Below, piece by piece: positions 53,882 to 64,000 of a stretch of DNA of 64,000 bases. Source of the DNA: Sweltsa coloradensis (Eukaryota; Arthropoda; Insecta; Plecoptera; Chloroperlidae); NCBI GenBank assembly GCA_024449915.1, contig JAMZAV010000100.1:496001-560000 (forward strand). Direction: 5' to 3'. A program made the position numbers and the translations under genes. Numbering within the stretch: position 1 is the first letter of the stretch; the number at the start of each line of letters is the position of its first letter. The notes under the pieces are model-generated. The model saw only the letters and a program-made list of their open reading frames with translations. It had not been told where the DNA came from and did not search any database.

Positions 53882-54907
53882 ATGTACCAGCCAGGATTCA
53901 TTTAAATTCTACTACCTACCTCCACCTCTACCAAAACTTAAAAAATAAAACTTTGTTTGAAATTTTGTGACCTATTTCGCGTTTAAAGACATAATTGCAA
54001 ATTTCGCCACTAGTTAGAGGTATCAACTAAAATATAGCGAAAATTCGCGAATTGGAAATTGGTATACTATTCAATCACAATTCAGGTGATTCGTATGCAA
54101 ACTGAATTTGAATATATTAATGCAACTTTAAAAAAAATCGTGAATTTCGTTCTCACTATTTTTGCACATTTCTACTCATAGGTGAAAAAAAAATCAAGTT
54201 GAATCTTATATTGATGAATATTTTCTTCTAGCATCCACAATAAGAGTACGAGGCGTGGCCATCTAATCTTAGTATTTTTTTCTGAAAAGATAAACAAACA
54301 ACAAGTGAATCAATTACATGGAAGGTTTTCTTCATGCCGATATAAATTGTTTGCTTTGGGCCGCATACTTCCATTTTAGCAAGGTCAAATTTGAAAATTT
54401 AAAAAGTTTACTATAATTTTCCAAATACATAATATTTTAACAGTCAAATCAATATTTTAAAAGTCGCGCCCACACATCAAAAGAGAATGTACACACCCCA
54501 TGCCTGGTTTACACAAGGCCAGTCGGAAGGCAAGTAGCTTAACTGGGCTTAACCCCCTTCACTTCACCTTACCCGTTCATCATTCTGATATCTTCTGTGC
54601 TGACCTTTGATCATTTTTCATGTACCTTATCAGTATACTGTATGTTATTGCAATCATTTAACCAGTGATGCCGTCTGTTATGTGTTAATTGATCTCTCTG
54701 TGCTTGTGGACTGTCTGTCACTGCAAGTCAGACTTCCACCCGGGAAAGACCTCTTGGTCATCCGCTTCGGGCAGAACTCGTTTTGTAATTTATTTTAATA
54801 GTGCATTGTATTAAGAGCTATTTACCGCATAGTGTGCAGAAGTGTCGCGTGTGAGAATTCAATTCACTCCAGTGACACTGGTCGAGTATGACTTCGGTTC
54901 GTCAACC

Positions 54908-54961
54908 ATGGTACCCTCCAAGGACAAATCGGTATTGTGCGAATTAATCACTGGACTAATT
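54908..54961 (+). other. Candidate short first coding exon
   Basis: The ATG in a strong context (CAACCATGG) opens 18 codons, MVPSKDKSVLCELITGLI, running directly into a full consensus donor ATT|GTAAGT in phase 0. No downstream exon that would continue it was recognised, and the peptide matches nothing I know. Confidence 0.2.
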
Positions 54962-55357
54962 GTAAGTAGTTTATAATATTTTTTCCGTAACGAATTACTT
55001 TCTACTTCAATGCTGAAAGGCTAGTTGGCTACCATGGCTGGAATATTGTTATTGTGCCTGAGTAACATAGTTCATTATAATATTAAGTATAATGGATTGT
55101 ACATATTGTGCAGTGTTGATTTGATTTCAACCTATGATAATGGACTTGTGTTTATAACATGAGAGACAAACATTGTATTCAGTAATTAAATAATGTATAA
55201 ATGTTAATATGTTCAGGTTTGTTTGTTGGTGAATCCAAGTTGGATTGCGTCTCTTTAACTAATGTGGAGAGTTTGCTTATGGTGTTTTGATTCATATGGT
55301 AAAATACCTCTATTTTATTTTTCAAGTTTTAGCTCCAATCTAATATTTACCATTTTG

Positions 55358-55555
55358 TTGCTTAGCGTTTCATATTAATGCACTAAGGCCTTACGAGACG
55401 ATGAGTGGTGGTAGATGAGGGTAAAGGACAGTTATAAAACAACCGTGCCTCATGCGGGATTCGAACCCACGTACTCGTAGAGCCATTCGCTTCGGACCAG
55501 CTCCCTAATCGTATGTGCCACCGCGGACGGCGACTGTCCAATCTAAAGTTTCAAG
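55358..55555 (-). repeat. tRNA-derived SINE, minus orientation
   Basis: From 55555 downward the minus strand has a tRNA-like head (CCGCGGTGGCACATACG), then ACGTGGGTTCGAATCCCGCA as a clear polymerase III box B, a body of about 100 bases, and the tail GTCTCGTAAGGCC...ATTAATATGAAACGCTAAGC. The tail is shared with 53284-53332, which supports a SINE family with a conserved 3' part. It is not a functional tRNA, because the head cannot form a full cloverleaf. Confidence 0.6.
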
Positions 55556-56964
55556 TTTGTGACTATAGATGTTTTGGAATGATGTGTGCTATGTAAAGTG
55601 TATGCAATTTCTCACCATGGCTGGGTTGCCTGTCTGTACATCATTAACATACTTGGGCATATATTTCCTTGTTTGATATCTCCTTCTGCTGGAGGAAAAT
55701 CGACTTATCAACGTGGCAGTCTACTGAATAAGTTTGTGGTTTTGAGCTAGTTAGCCCCCACATTTTACTCCCCACTCTAACCAACAGGCAAGGGATACTC
55801 ACAACTCACAGCACACAGCACAGTTCTCACTTTCTTAACAATACTCAAACAATTTGATTTTTTTTTCATTTACGTTTGAAGACTTCAACGTTCTGAAGTA
55901 TATACACAATCCATCGTATATTTTATTTTTTTATTGTCTAAAGATATGTTCAGTACTTTTTTAAATGCGTATTACCTATACAGAAGCGATAGAGGTGTGT
56001 TGATTTCCGGAGGTCCCTGCTTACTTTATTTAATTTTAAAGGGTCAATCAATCACAGTGCCAGCTCCGAAAGTGTGATAAAGGCGTTGGATTCTAAATTA
56101 AATAGTTGATAACGAAATGCGAGTCAACTATACTTTTTTGAAACCTTTTTGGGAACTTTTCCTGCTTCCAGTTGTCATCCGATCGATATGCAATTTTGCA
56201 TTGTCAAGAAAGGATATGGTCACTTTTCTGTAGTAAAAGATTACTATACATTGTTAAGTATTACGCACAAATAAATTCCAAGATTTATTAATTTTGATTT
56301 TTTTGATTTTCACAAAAATCCTAAATCCTAAAATCACATTTCATGTTTTTGTGATTGTTTAAAAAAACTGTGCCACTATAGAAGACTGTGTATACATAAC
56401 CATTAGCTATGTGCAAAGTCTGATAACCATCTGATAAAAACTGGCTTCAGGAAGAGTTCCAGAAAAAAATCACTGCTATTGCATACTCGAAAATCTTTTC
56501 TAAGGTGCACAAAAACACATAACTAATATACGTTATAATGAGGAGTGCATAATGTTTGTACGATAATTATGATCCAATGTTTAAATCCGGAATATAAAGG
56601 TGTTCAAATACCCCTTTTACATTCCCATCCAACTGCTTGCATAATTATACAGGTCCTAGGATACCTAGTTAGTCAACCGAAAAAGGGCAAGTTGGTTGCA
56701 ATGTTTAGTAAATAATAATAACAATGGTTTTATTAAGTAGGGCTAGTTATTTTAGACTTCTATAAAAAAAATGGCTGAACTACAAACGACATAAAGTAAA
56801 GATGGTACAAGTTATAAAAATAGCAATGATAAAAACTGTTTTACAGAGCAGTCAATAAAACAATAATTATGCTAGGTTAACATAAACCTGTTGCAAAAAT
56901 ATGAACCTTATAAAGTTATTTTGAATTCAATCCAGAAATTACAAAATCAAAACTTGGTCTATTG

Positions 56965-57015
56965 GATTAAAGCCGGGACTCACTATAGACCCGGATGATT
57001 ACCCGGTCGAGTTGT
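56965..57015 (+). repeat. Copy of a dispersed transposon-end-like sequence
   Basis: Reads TTAAAGCCGGGACTCACTAT, then ACCCGGATGATTACCCGG and TCGAGTTG. It resembles the minus-strand sequence at 2955-2996 in block order. The repeated CCGG-flanked motifs look like the end of a DNA transposon, but no matching opposite end was found. Confidence 0.35.
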
Positions 57016-60000
57016 TAAGTATATTGTCTAGATTGAACAACACAATTCATTATATCGCCACCCCTAATTAGTAATTCAATCGCGTAATGAACTTATTAAG
57101 CTGTAATTGTTTGGACTCTAGGGTAAGTAGGGCCTAAGTGTTACATCGCACAAAGTTCTCCCTCGCAGCGTCTGGGGCTTCGTCCCAGATCGTAACTGAA
57201 TTTATCTAGTTATCGAAGTCGAACTTGTATGAATTGCGGGAATGACATCACAAGTTGTAATTGGAAGTCGAGTTTCTGGGAGCGAGCGCATTCCGGGACG
57301 AAGGATGAACGACTCATAAGCTTCAACACCACGTTCGTAGATGTAATTTCGTTTATTAAATCGGAGTTCCATTTCCACGTGAGCCTTAAGTGGAATTCTC
57401 CCACTAAACAAAAAGACGTATTTAGAAAAAAACGAATTAGTTATGAATTAACCAAGTAAAAGAAGAATGAATCGTCTTTATAATGAACCGGGTGTTAAGA
57501 GTCAAACTTGGCATTTTTCTAGCTAGGTCCCATCGGCAAAGAACTCCCACTAGAAACTTTATGTACTTTGTCGCATGACCTTGGAGGATTCTGGTCAGAA
57601 TTTTAAAAAGAAATCTATTTCTGTTTTTGTTTTTCATTTCATTTCCATTCATTGCTTTAGTAATTTGTAACATTGAAAATTTGAGATTTAAATCTTAAGA
57701 ATAGCATTTTTGTGATTAATTTTATTTTCAAGACAAAATTAAAATTAACCTCACATGCTTTACGGATTTTGACTTACTTTATTATTCGAGCGCTCAAACG
57801 TTTTTCTACATTTTTAAAACCTCACTTCATCAAGTATGCAATTTGTGTTTAGGCATTTAGATTGATTTGGCGTATTAGGCACCCTTGAACCATCTAAGTG
57901 CAGACATTTTGTAATATCCGCAACGGGTTTGTAAACTCTAAAAACAGTTAGCAGCATTTTCTGTGTAAAAAACAGGTGAACAGTTACCAGTGAAGATGCG
58001 TTGAATTCTTTCCTCTCATTAAATTTCACATTCTCAACGTGACGATGAAAATAAAACTCTCCGCTTGAGTTCGAGCTGAAAAGAATGCCAGGGAAAGTCA
58101 CCGCGAGTTATTTGCCGGGGTGTAAAGCAAACTGCCATAACATCCGATGCGGAGGGAAAAGAAAATACCACAGAAGCGACAAGATTAGGCCGAGTGAAAG
58201 CCACCCGACATGGTTTAATATGAAATCCATTTAGAAACAGTTGAAAAGGTTTTAATGCTCTATTTTTTTTTTAAATTCGAAATAACGTCTATGTGAATAC
58301 TTTTATGTTATTCTTTGTTCTTAGGCCCAGTGCTCAAGTTGTACTACCCCACGTGTCTCCTTCATATCGTAATAGTAATTAATACTGTTGTTTCACATGC
58401 CATTTTGCTTCATTTTAAAATAGTAAATATTATTTGTAGATTTAGCTTCACATGTAAATGTAATTTCAACACATCCGATGCAAATTGATAAAGATTATCC
58501 AAGTTTAGTAGTCTTTCATTGAAATATCTTATCAAAATGTGACCAAGTCACCTGGCAACATCGTAGTATAGATCTACCTAAACCCAGTATAAATGGATTC
58601 ATATCCATTTATGGTCAAAATAATATTTTTCGACATGTATACTTAAATTTTATCGATTAAAAATTCCAGCATTGTTTATAATTTCTTGCGGTAGCCGATA
58701 ACAAAATAGTGGTTAAAGAAGGTATGTGTTTGAATTGATGGACTATTTAAATCAAGACTGGAAAGTGAAATACAATGATCAACATATTTTAACTAAAAGT
58801 AGTAGAAAATTTTTATTTGTTGCTGTTACGCACACGTCGTGATTAGTTGTTAGTATTAACACAATCTATATGGACCTCAGGCCTCAGGTTCTATTCTGAA
58901 TCCCATTTCATAATCCTTATTTATAACATTGTAACACTGTTTACATAAAAATAAATTTAAGAGTGCCTTTACACATCATTTCGTCATCAACCTGACACCC
59001 CATCTAAAGAGATCAAAATTGGACGAAATTTGGTTGCTGTCTCGTTCGAATATCTGTTAAGTAGCTTCGCTCCCTGTTTTGACTACTCCCACACTCGCGC
59101 TTGTAACAACTAATGGGTTGTAAGTAATCGAAAGAAAACATTTTTTCGAAACGAGCTTTCAATTTATTTTTCCAAAGCGCCAAATGATTTATATTATTTT
59201 TAGAGAGCTGATAAATGTATATTTACCCCTTCCCTCACAACCCCACATCCTGGTATTTCAGCGGTGAAAAGAGCCCAGACTGCCGCTACAAATGTAGGAA
59301 TTTTGCTATTATGTTGCAGTACCACACTAAATTTACATTAATGGAATATATGATACTGTAGCAAATGTTTTTATAATAATAACTCTACTTGAACTACAAG
59401 AATATGGAGGAAGTCGTTTGATGTAAGCACAGCACAGCACACCCTTGCAATCTCCCTCTCTCATTCACCCCCCGCCCCCTCACAAGTTAATCTTCTCAAG
59501 CTCCTCTTTCTCACGAGTCAAAACTACCTCAGAGCAAACTTCACAGCTTTTCAAACAAAATACTATAGGCCTAGAAGAGAGACCATTATTGTTACTATCT
59601 GAACTATCATCTAGCGCCATTGAAACGCCACCCCGTTCCGGGGCTGTAACACAGTGCAATGCAGAGACTTTCAGAACTTATTCACTGTGCATGGTGGCAA
59701 AAGAAAGAAAGAATGGTTGCAAAGTATCTTACACACAAAAACTTTTTTCAAAGCGAGAAAGTTCAACCTTCTTCTACATCTTTTATTCCGTATAAAGCTC
59801 TAAAGCATTCAAGATTGTCATCGCACCCTGTGTCAATAGGGTTGGTTATATAAGCAACAAGAAACTCTGCGCTAGCAATATATTCTCCACTGCATGGATC
59901 TAGTTTCAAGGAGCAAAGGTGGATGATACCATCAACATGTCACTAGCATTATATTTAATAATTACGTCTTCGTAATTCGCTATTGAAGAACTAAAGACGA

Positions 60001-60478
60001 ACGGAGCGTCGATTTTCGTCACTTATTCATCCATTCGTAGTCCGTTTTTCATGGCATCTTAGTTTCCATTACCAGATGATGAGAAGGGTAGATAGCTTAA
60101 TTCTCTTGTCAGCTTAGTGCCTATTGTTCACCCTATAGAATCTCTAATTCGCAAGATGGCGAAAGCATTTCTCTTGATTTAATCGCATTGTTCATTTGCA
60201 TTAACGTAGAAAGTTACACGGTTGTATCTAAACAGGTTTAAGCGTTAAGTGGTTTTTGAAACAAACCAATTATAGACCTTATTCCTATAATATTTGAGAA
60301 CATTTTAAAACGTTGTCAAGTCAGAAAGTTCGTGTATTTATATCTTGGTATGAACGTACGGTATAATGTTTTCTCTGTAACAATTGGAGCGTCGAGGACA
60401 AATAGAACAACCTAAACTCCAGTAATTAAGTTAGCCAGTCATTGAGACGTAGCCACCATGACCACGATGTGAATGTGA

Positions 60479-60490
60479 CCCCCCCCCCCC
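60479..60490. repeat. Poly-C tract
   Basis: A homopolymer of 12 C residues. Confidence 0.9.
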
Positions 60491-61539
60491 ATGGGTCGAG
60501 CGGAAGGACACGATCGAAGACGACGACAGTCGGGCGTACTGACGATGGAGCCCGAGGTTGTTCTCAAACTCTGGATGCACAAAGCTTTAGTTTTTACTAC
60601 TAATCATTGGTTTACAATATAAAAAAAACTACGTTTTAATAAACAAATAAATATCTGTTTCCGAGATCCGATTAAAAGTTAATTTCAGGAAGATGAATGA
60701 ATTTTCTCCCATTTAGGCCGGGGTAGAATTTGACATCACTGGGCTGTACCTCAGCCGACCGTTAGAGGCGAGAAAAGAGTCAATTTGGTCATCAAATTAA
60801 TCAGTAACTTGTCTTGGTTTGGCCTGTTAGTACGGGAATAATTTACTCTACGAAGCTGAATACGCTGGATCCTTACTCTTTCAGCCCGTCTGTGGCTGAA
60901 TCCAGCACGGGCCTGTTTCCTCAACCTTCAAAGATTATAGTGGCACAGTATGGCATGGATATCTGCGTGCCATACGGTTAAGACCTTAGCTCAACAGAAT
61001 TAATTTCTGCAACAACGATTTGTGTCTTGTGTGGACGGTATATAGACTTACTTAGCTACTTGTGTATACAAACACACTATTGAACTCTGTCTTTCTGTAG
61101 AAAATATAGCGCTCGCTACTGCAGGATGGAGAGCGTAACCGAGTTTAAAACTTGCCATAAACACGTAAATAACTTTAGAATGGAACGCGCGAACTCGCAG
61201 TCCGCGAGTCGGTAGTCTGGCGCCTAGCCAGTTATTCCGTGTCTTGCGTCTTCGTGACATGCGGAGTTTAATTCAACTGTGAGAAGGATATACGCGTGTA
61301 ATCCTGCAGTGCACTGTCGTTCACGTTTTCATCAAATTAAGTTCGTATTATCATCAACGGATAATTTATCTAGTCGCTTGAATTAAAATATTTTTAATGG
61401 CGTGTATATAGCTTTGAATGGTGATAGGCTACGATGTCCATGGTAATAGAGCATGAAATTAGACTTGTGATGAAGATAATAATGCAGTTTATGACAGAAA
61501 AATAAAGAAACGAAACAAACAAAAAAAACTACTTTTTGA

Positions 61540-61747
61540 AGCCCAATCCTCTTTATGCCCGTCCGTCTGTGCGTGTGTCACATCTCACGATAAAACTCAA
61601 ACATGACTTTCGATTAACATGCGCTTATATTGACATTTGCTCTTCGACGTGGATGATACATAATGTATTTGGTGGCCCTGGTGAGAGAGGGCGGATCTAA
61701 CCACCAAGAAAGCCGTAATTTCTTCTTACCCGGCACCTCCACCAAAG
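61540..61747 (+). repeat. Copy of the 'CCCGGCACCTCCACCA' dispersed family
   Basis: Blocks in order: ATGCCCGTCCGTCTGTGCG, ATCTCACGATAAAACTCAAA, TCGATTAACATGCG, TTGACATTTGC, TGGATGATACATAATG, TTGGTGGCCCTGGTGAGAGA and the closing CCCGGCACCTCCACCAAA. This copy aligns end to end with 11150-11365. Confidence 0.75.
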
Positions 61748-64000
61748 GGCGTTAACAATGGAACCTATTTTTGGTTCTCCCTTACCCGTATTTTAAATAA
61801 TGCTTCAAGTCAAGTTAGTATAGAATATGCATTGTAACATTGAAATTTATTTTGTATTATCTATTGTATTAAATAATTCTGAACGTGAGATAGATGGAGG
61901 CGCGAGATGTGAAATAATATCGACTAATAGCGGATTTCTATTCGTGGCAACTTTTGAGTTTAATTAAAAGAAGCCTTTCAACGAAAGCCTCAAAGTGTTT
62001 TCATGATTTTACTTAATACGGATTTATTTTCTAATTAGCCTTTAACATTGGTATGATTTAAGGATAGGCCCATTTCTGTGTAATATTAAGAGAACCCCCA
62101 AGTGATTACTAAGCTCTCTGTACATTCAAAGGTATGTTCTTACATTGTTTTATACTCACTTATACAAAAAAAACATATTTTTAACCACACGAAAAACTTC
62201 ATAGAATTTAAGACAAAGGAATGAAATTTGCAACAACTTGCATTGGCATTTTAGTCGTTTTAACTTGAACAAGAATTTCCTTATTTACGACATAAGCGTG
62301 TCTTTCTTTCTTACTATCTTCAGCCTATAATAAAATGTTGTTTGCCACACATGGTATAGAGAAAAGCACAAATTTACAACAGGAGTGTGCGTGAAAACGC
62401 AAGCGATACATAATTTGAATGTCCAAAAGAACTTTTCCATATTGGCGTAGACTTGAAAAGCAAAAATATAATACTCATAACTCGAAAACGTGGCACGTTT
62501 AGGTTAAAGTCAGTTTAGTATTACGCTATCCAATCTGAACTGTTACATCCCAACGAATTAAAAGCTGGTTGATAGACCAGTAAAATAGCTCATCCTTGAA
62601 TATCGTTTACTACTACTTTAAATCGAACTTAAATTAGTTCGTTCATTTGTTACGTTTGATAACGACCCTCCTTTAAATGGACGTGATCCATTTTAACCTG
62701 CAAACGAACCCTATCATGCAGGTCACTGTCAGGCATGCTAATGTGTCCTCTAGCAAACCGATCTGTAGTTAATCGGCCACTACAAAGGCTACCCACCAGT
62801 CACACGCGCACACAAGAGTGGTGGGAGTGGGGGAATAGTAGACACTACATATGGAGGCTATGGTACTTCATGTTTAGATAGCCAGGATTGAAACAGTTTA
62901 AAGCAAACATTGAATCGAGTTCATTTTGTTTGATTACCATTGTTATCTGGAGAGCTATTATAATGGATATTTTGTTTTCAGATTATTATCTAGTCGAAAA
63001 AACTAGGAACAGCAGAAACTCAACTTTTAATAATGAGCTAAACTAGAAGAAGTTACTTTTAATAAATTAATTAATTTATGCACATGATAAATATTTAATT
63101 TAAAATAATGAGTTTATACCATTGATATAAATACATTGTCGAACTTGGTCGTGTAATGTGAATATTCATATGCATTGGTTTAGTGGCGTACCCAGGATGA
63201 GATTGTCAGGTGCCTATGACACGCGTATGGGCCTCTCATCTAGCACTCACTAAAGATGAAAGCATTACATAAAAATTGAAACTTCCAAATGACTTATCTA
63301 ACAATCAACAAGCGAGAGATCGAGCTCTAGATAGATAAGAACAAAAATGAAACATAATAGTAGTTTGTAAGTTCCTGCTGACAATGCTACATTTGCACGC
63401 TAGCACAAGTACCTCAATGAGGAAGCGAACCTCTTAAACCAACAGATTGTCAATGGAAGCTACAATAAAATTACTCCAGCATTCAATATTCACAATATTT
63501 CACAGAAAAGCTACCGTACTGTACTGTATGTAATAATTAGCGACACGATGTTTCATGTGTACAATGTGTCACGTAAATTTGCATAAGTTTTCAGCTGCTC
63601 TTCTCAACCGTATGAATGTGGTTTGCCTGTTTGCTCGAGTTAGTTCCAGCGGTAGGTCGCATGATTGCACCTTGTCGGTAGTTCCAGGTTCCTTGATCTG
63701 TGTCCTGCCAGTCCAGATTCTCCACCCCTCTCGTTGCCGTGGGGGTCTAAAAGTTATAGTAACCAAATTATACCCTAGGACGTAGGAGCAGTAATGCACT
63801 TAGAATTGCAACATCCTGTAACATCTTTGATATAAGGGGATCACAAATCTCAACGCTCGTAGGAAAACCGAGCGCTCAGAAGTTGCTTGGTCAAATGTTG
63901 TTGATTGAATGAATGATTGAGTGAGTGATTGGTGTTAGGCTACAACTGAAGAAATAAAAACCTACATGAACAAAACGACAAATAAATTGAATTGTAGAGC
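61748..64000. other. AT-rich region, no supported gene
   Basis: I see no recognisable coding, RNA or complete mobile element. Overlapping open frames on both strands at 63555-63799 coincide with a local rise in GC and resemble nothing known. A short imperfect TGAATGATTGAGTGAG-type repeat lies at about 63904-63931. Confidence 0.5.

Larger units (their letters stand above)
53132..54174. mobile_element. 1043-bp non-autonomous hAT-type transposon with 8-bp target duplication
   Basis: The left end is TAGAGATGTGCAAAAAT; the right end reverse-complemented is TAGAAATGTGCAAAAAT (16 of 17). Both are followed within about 50 bases by TTCACGATTTTT. The flanks are perfect 8-bp direct repeats CTCATAGG at 53124-53131 and 54175-54182. 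An 8-bp duplication and TAGRG-type ends define the hAT superfamily. No transposase frame is present. The interior is a mosaic: a (TTTA)n tract and SINE-tail-like block at 53262-53332, a GC-rich block to about 53620, and two CCCGGCACCTCCACCA motifs. The perfect duplication suggests a fairly recent insertion. Confidence 0.88.
55600..61539. other. AT-rich region, no supported gene
   Basis: I recognise no coding family. The longer open frames (minus 57814-58101, plus 59445-59795) lack recognisable motifs and start or splice evidence. The region contains a transposon-end-like sequence at 56965-57015, an isolated GCTTCGCTCCCT at 59064-59075 and a C-run at 60479-60490. Confidence 0.5.

Noticed and set aside
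54721..54798. Possible exon starting after CACTGCAAG and reading VRLPPGKDLLVIRFGQNSF
   Set aside because: The open stretch is only about 25 codons, the acceptor is mediocre and no neighbouring exon or family was recognised.
55440..55545. Possible tRNA gene on the minus strand
   Set aside because: Box B is excellent but no full cloverleaf can be drawn and a SINE-type tail follows, so it was called a SINE.
57814..58101. 95-codon minus-strand open frame
   Set aside because: No motif, no clear splice sites at either end.

Overview
The window is eukaryotic nuclear DNA. It is AT-rich, has spliced exons with GT/AG borders, is mostly non-coding, and is littered with transposon and SINE fragments. 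The one gene I can identify is an ELAV/Hu-family neuronal RNA-binding protein on the + strand. Its protein is of the arthropod fne/Rbp9 type (for example a hinge reading [15 protein letters not shown] followed by RRM3). Together with introns of up to 21 kb and the repeat content, this suggests an insect with a fairly large genome. A stick insect is my guess but I cannot prove it.

Layout. Positions 1-18672 are upstream intron; the exon with the start codon and the first half of RRM1 was not found and probably lies before the window. The second half of RRM1 is at 18673-18776. A 21.2-kb intron follows (18777-39983), carrying several repeats and a 620-bp near-perfect hairpin transposon flanked by TTAA (34902-35521). 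The 3' half of the gene is compact: 39984-40137 (end of RRM1, start of RRM2), a 39-nt cassette at 40967-41005, 42042-42297 (rest of RRM2 and start of the hinge, with two in-frame donors 27 nt apart), a 42-nt cassette at 43648-43689, and the terminal exon 43958-44282 (end of hinge plus all of RRM3, stop TAA). Two more in-frame candidate cassettes (41334-41375 and 42639-42677) are weaker. A long AU-rich 3' UTR probably follows, perhaps to an AATAAA at 49083; it contains a 146-bp palindromic MITE.

From about 49.1 kb to the end I recognise no known gene. There are hints of a convergent minus-strand gene (51314-51421 and the open stretch near 51605-51866) and of a short + strand first exon (54908-54961), all low confidence. 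This part also holds a 1043-bp hAT-type element with a perfect 8-bp target duplication (53132-54174) containing other repeats, tRNA-derived SINE-like copies, and one of at least three long copies of an unnamed family ending in CCCGGCACCTCCACCA.

How the gene works: ELAV proteins bind U-rich RNA and control neuronal splicing and polyadenylation. The alternative pieces seen here fall in one RRM2 loop and in the RRM2-RRM3 hinge. They preserve the reading frame in every combination, giving at least eight possible protein forms.
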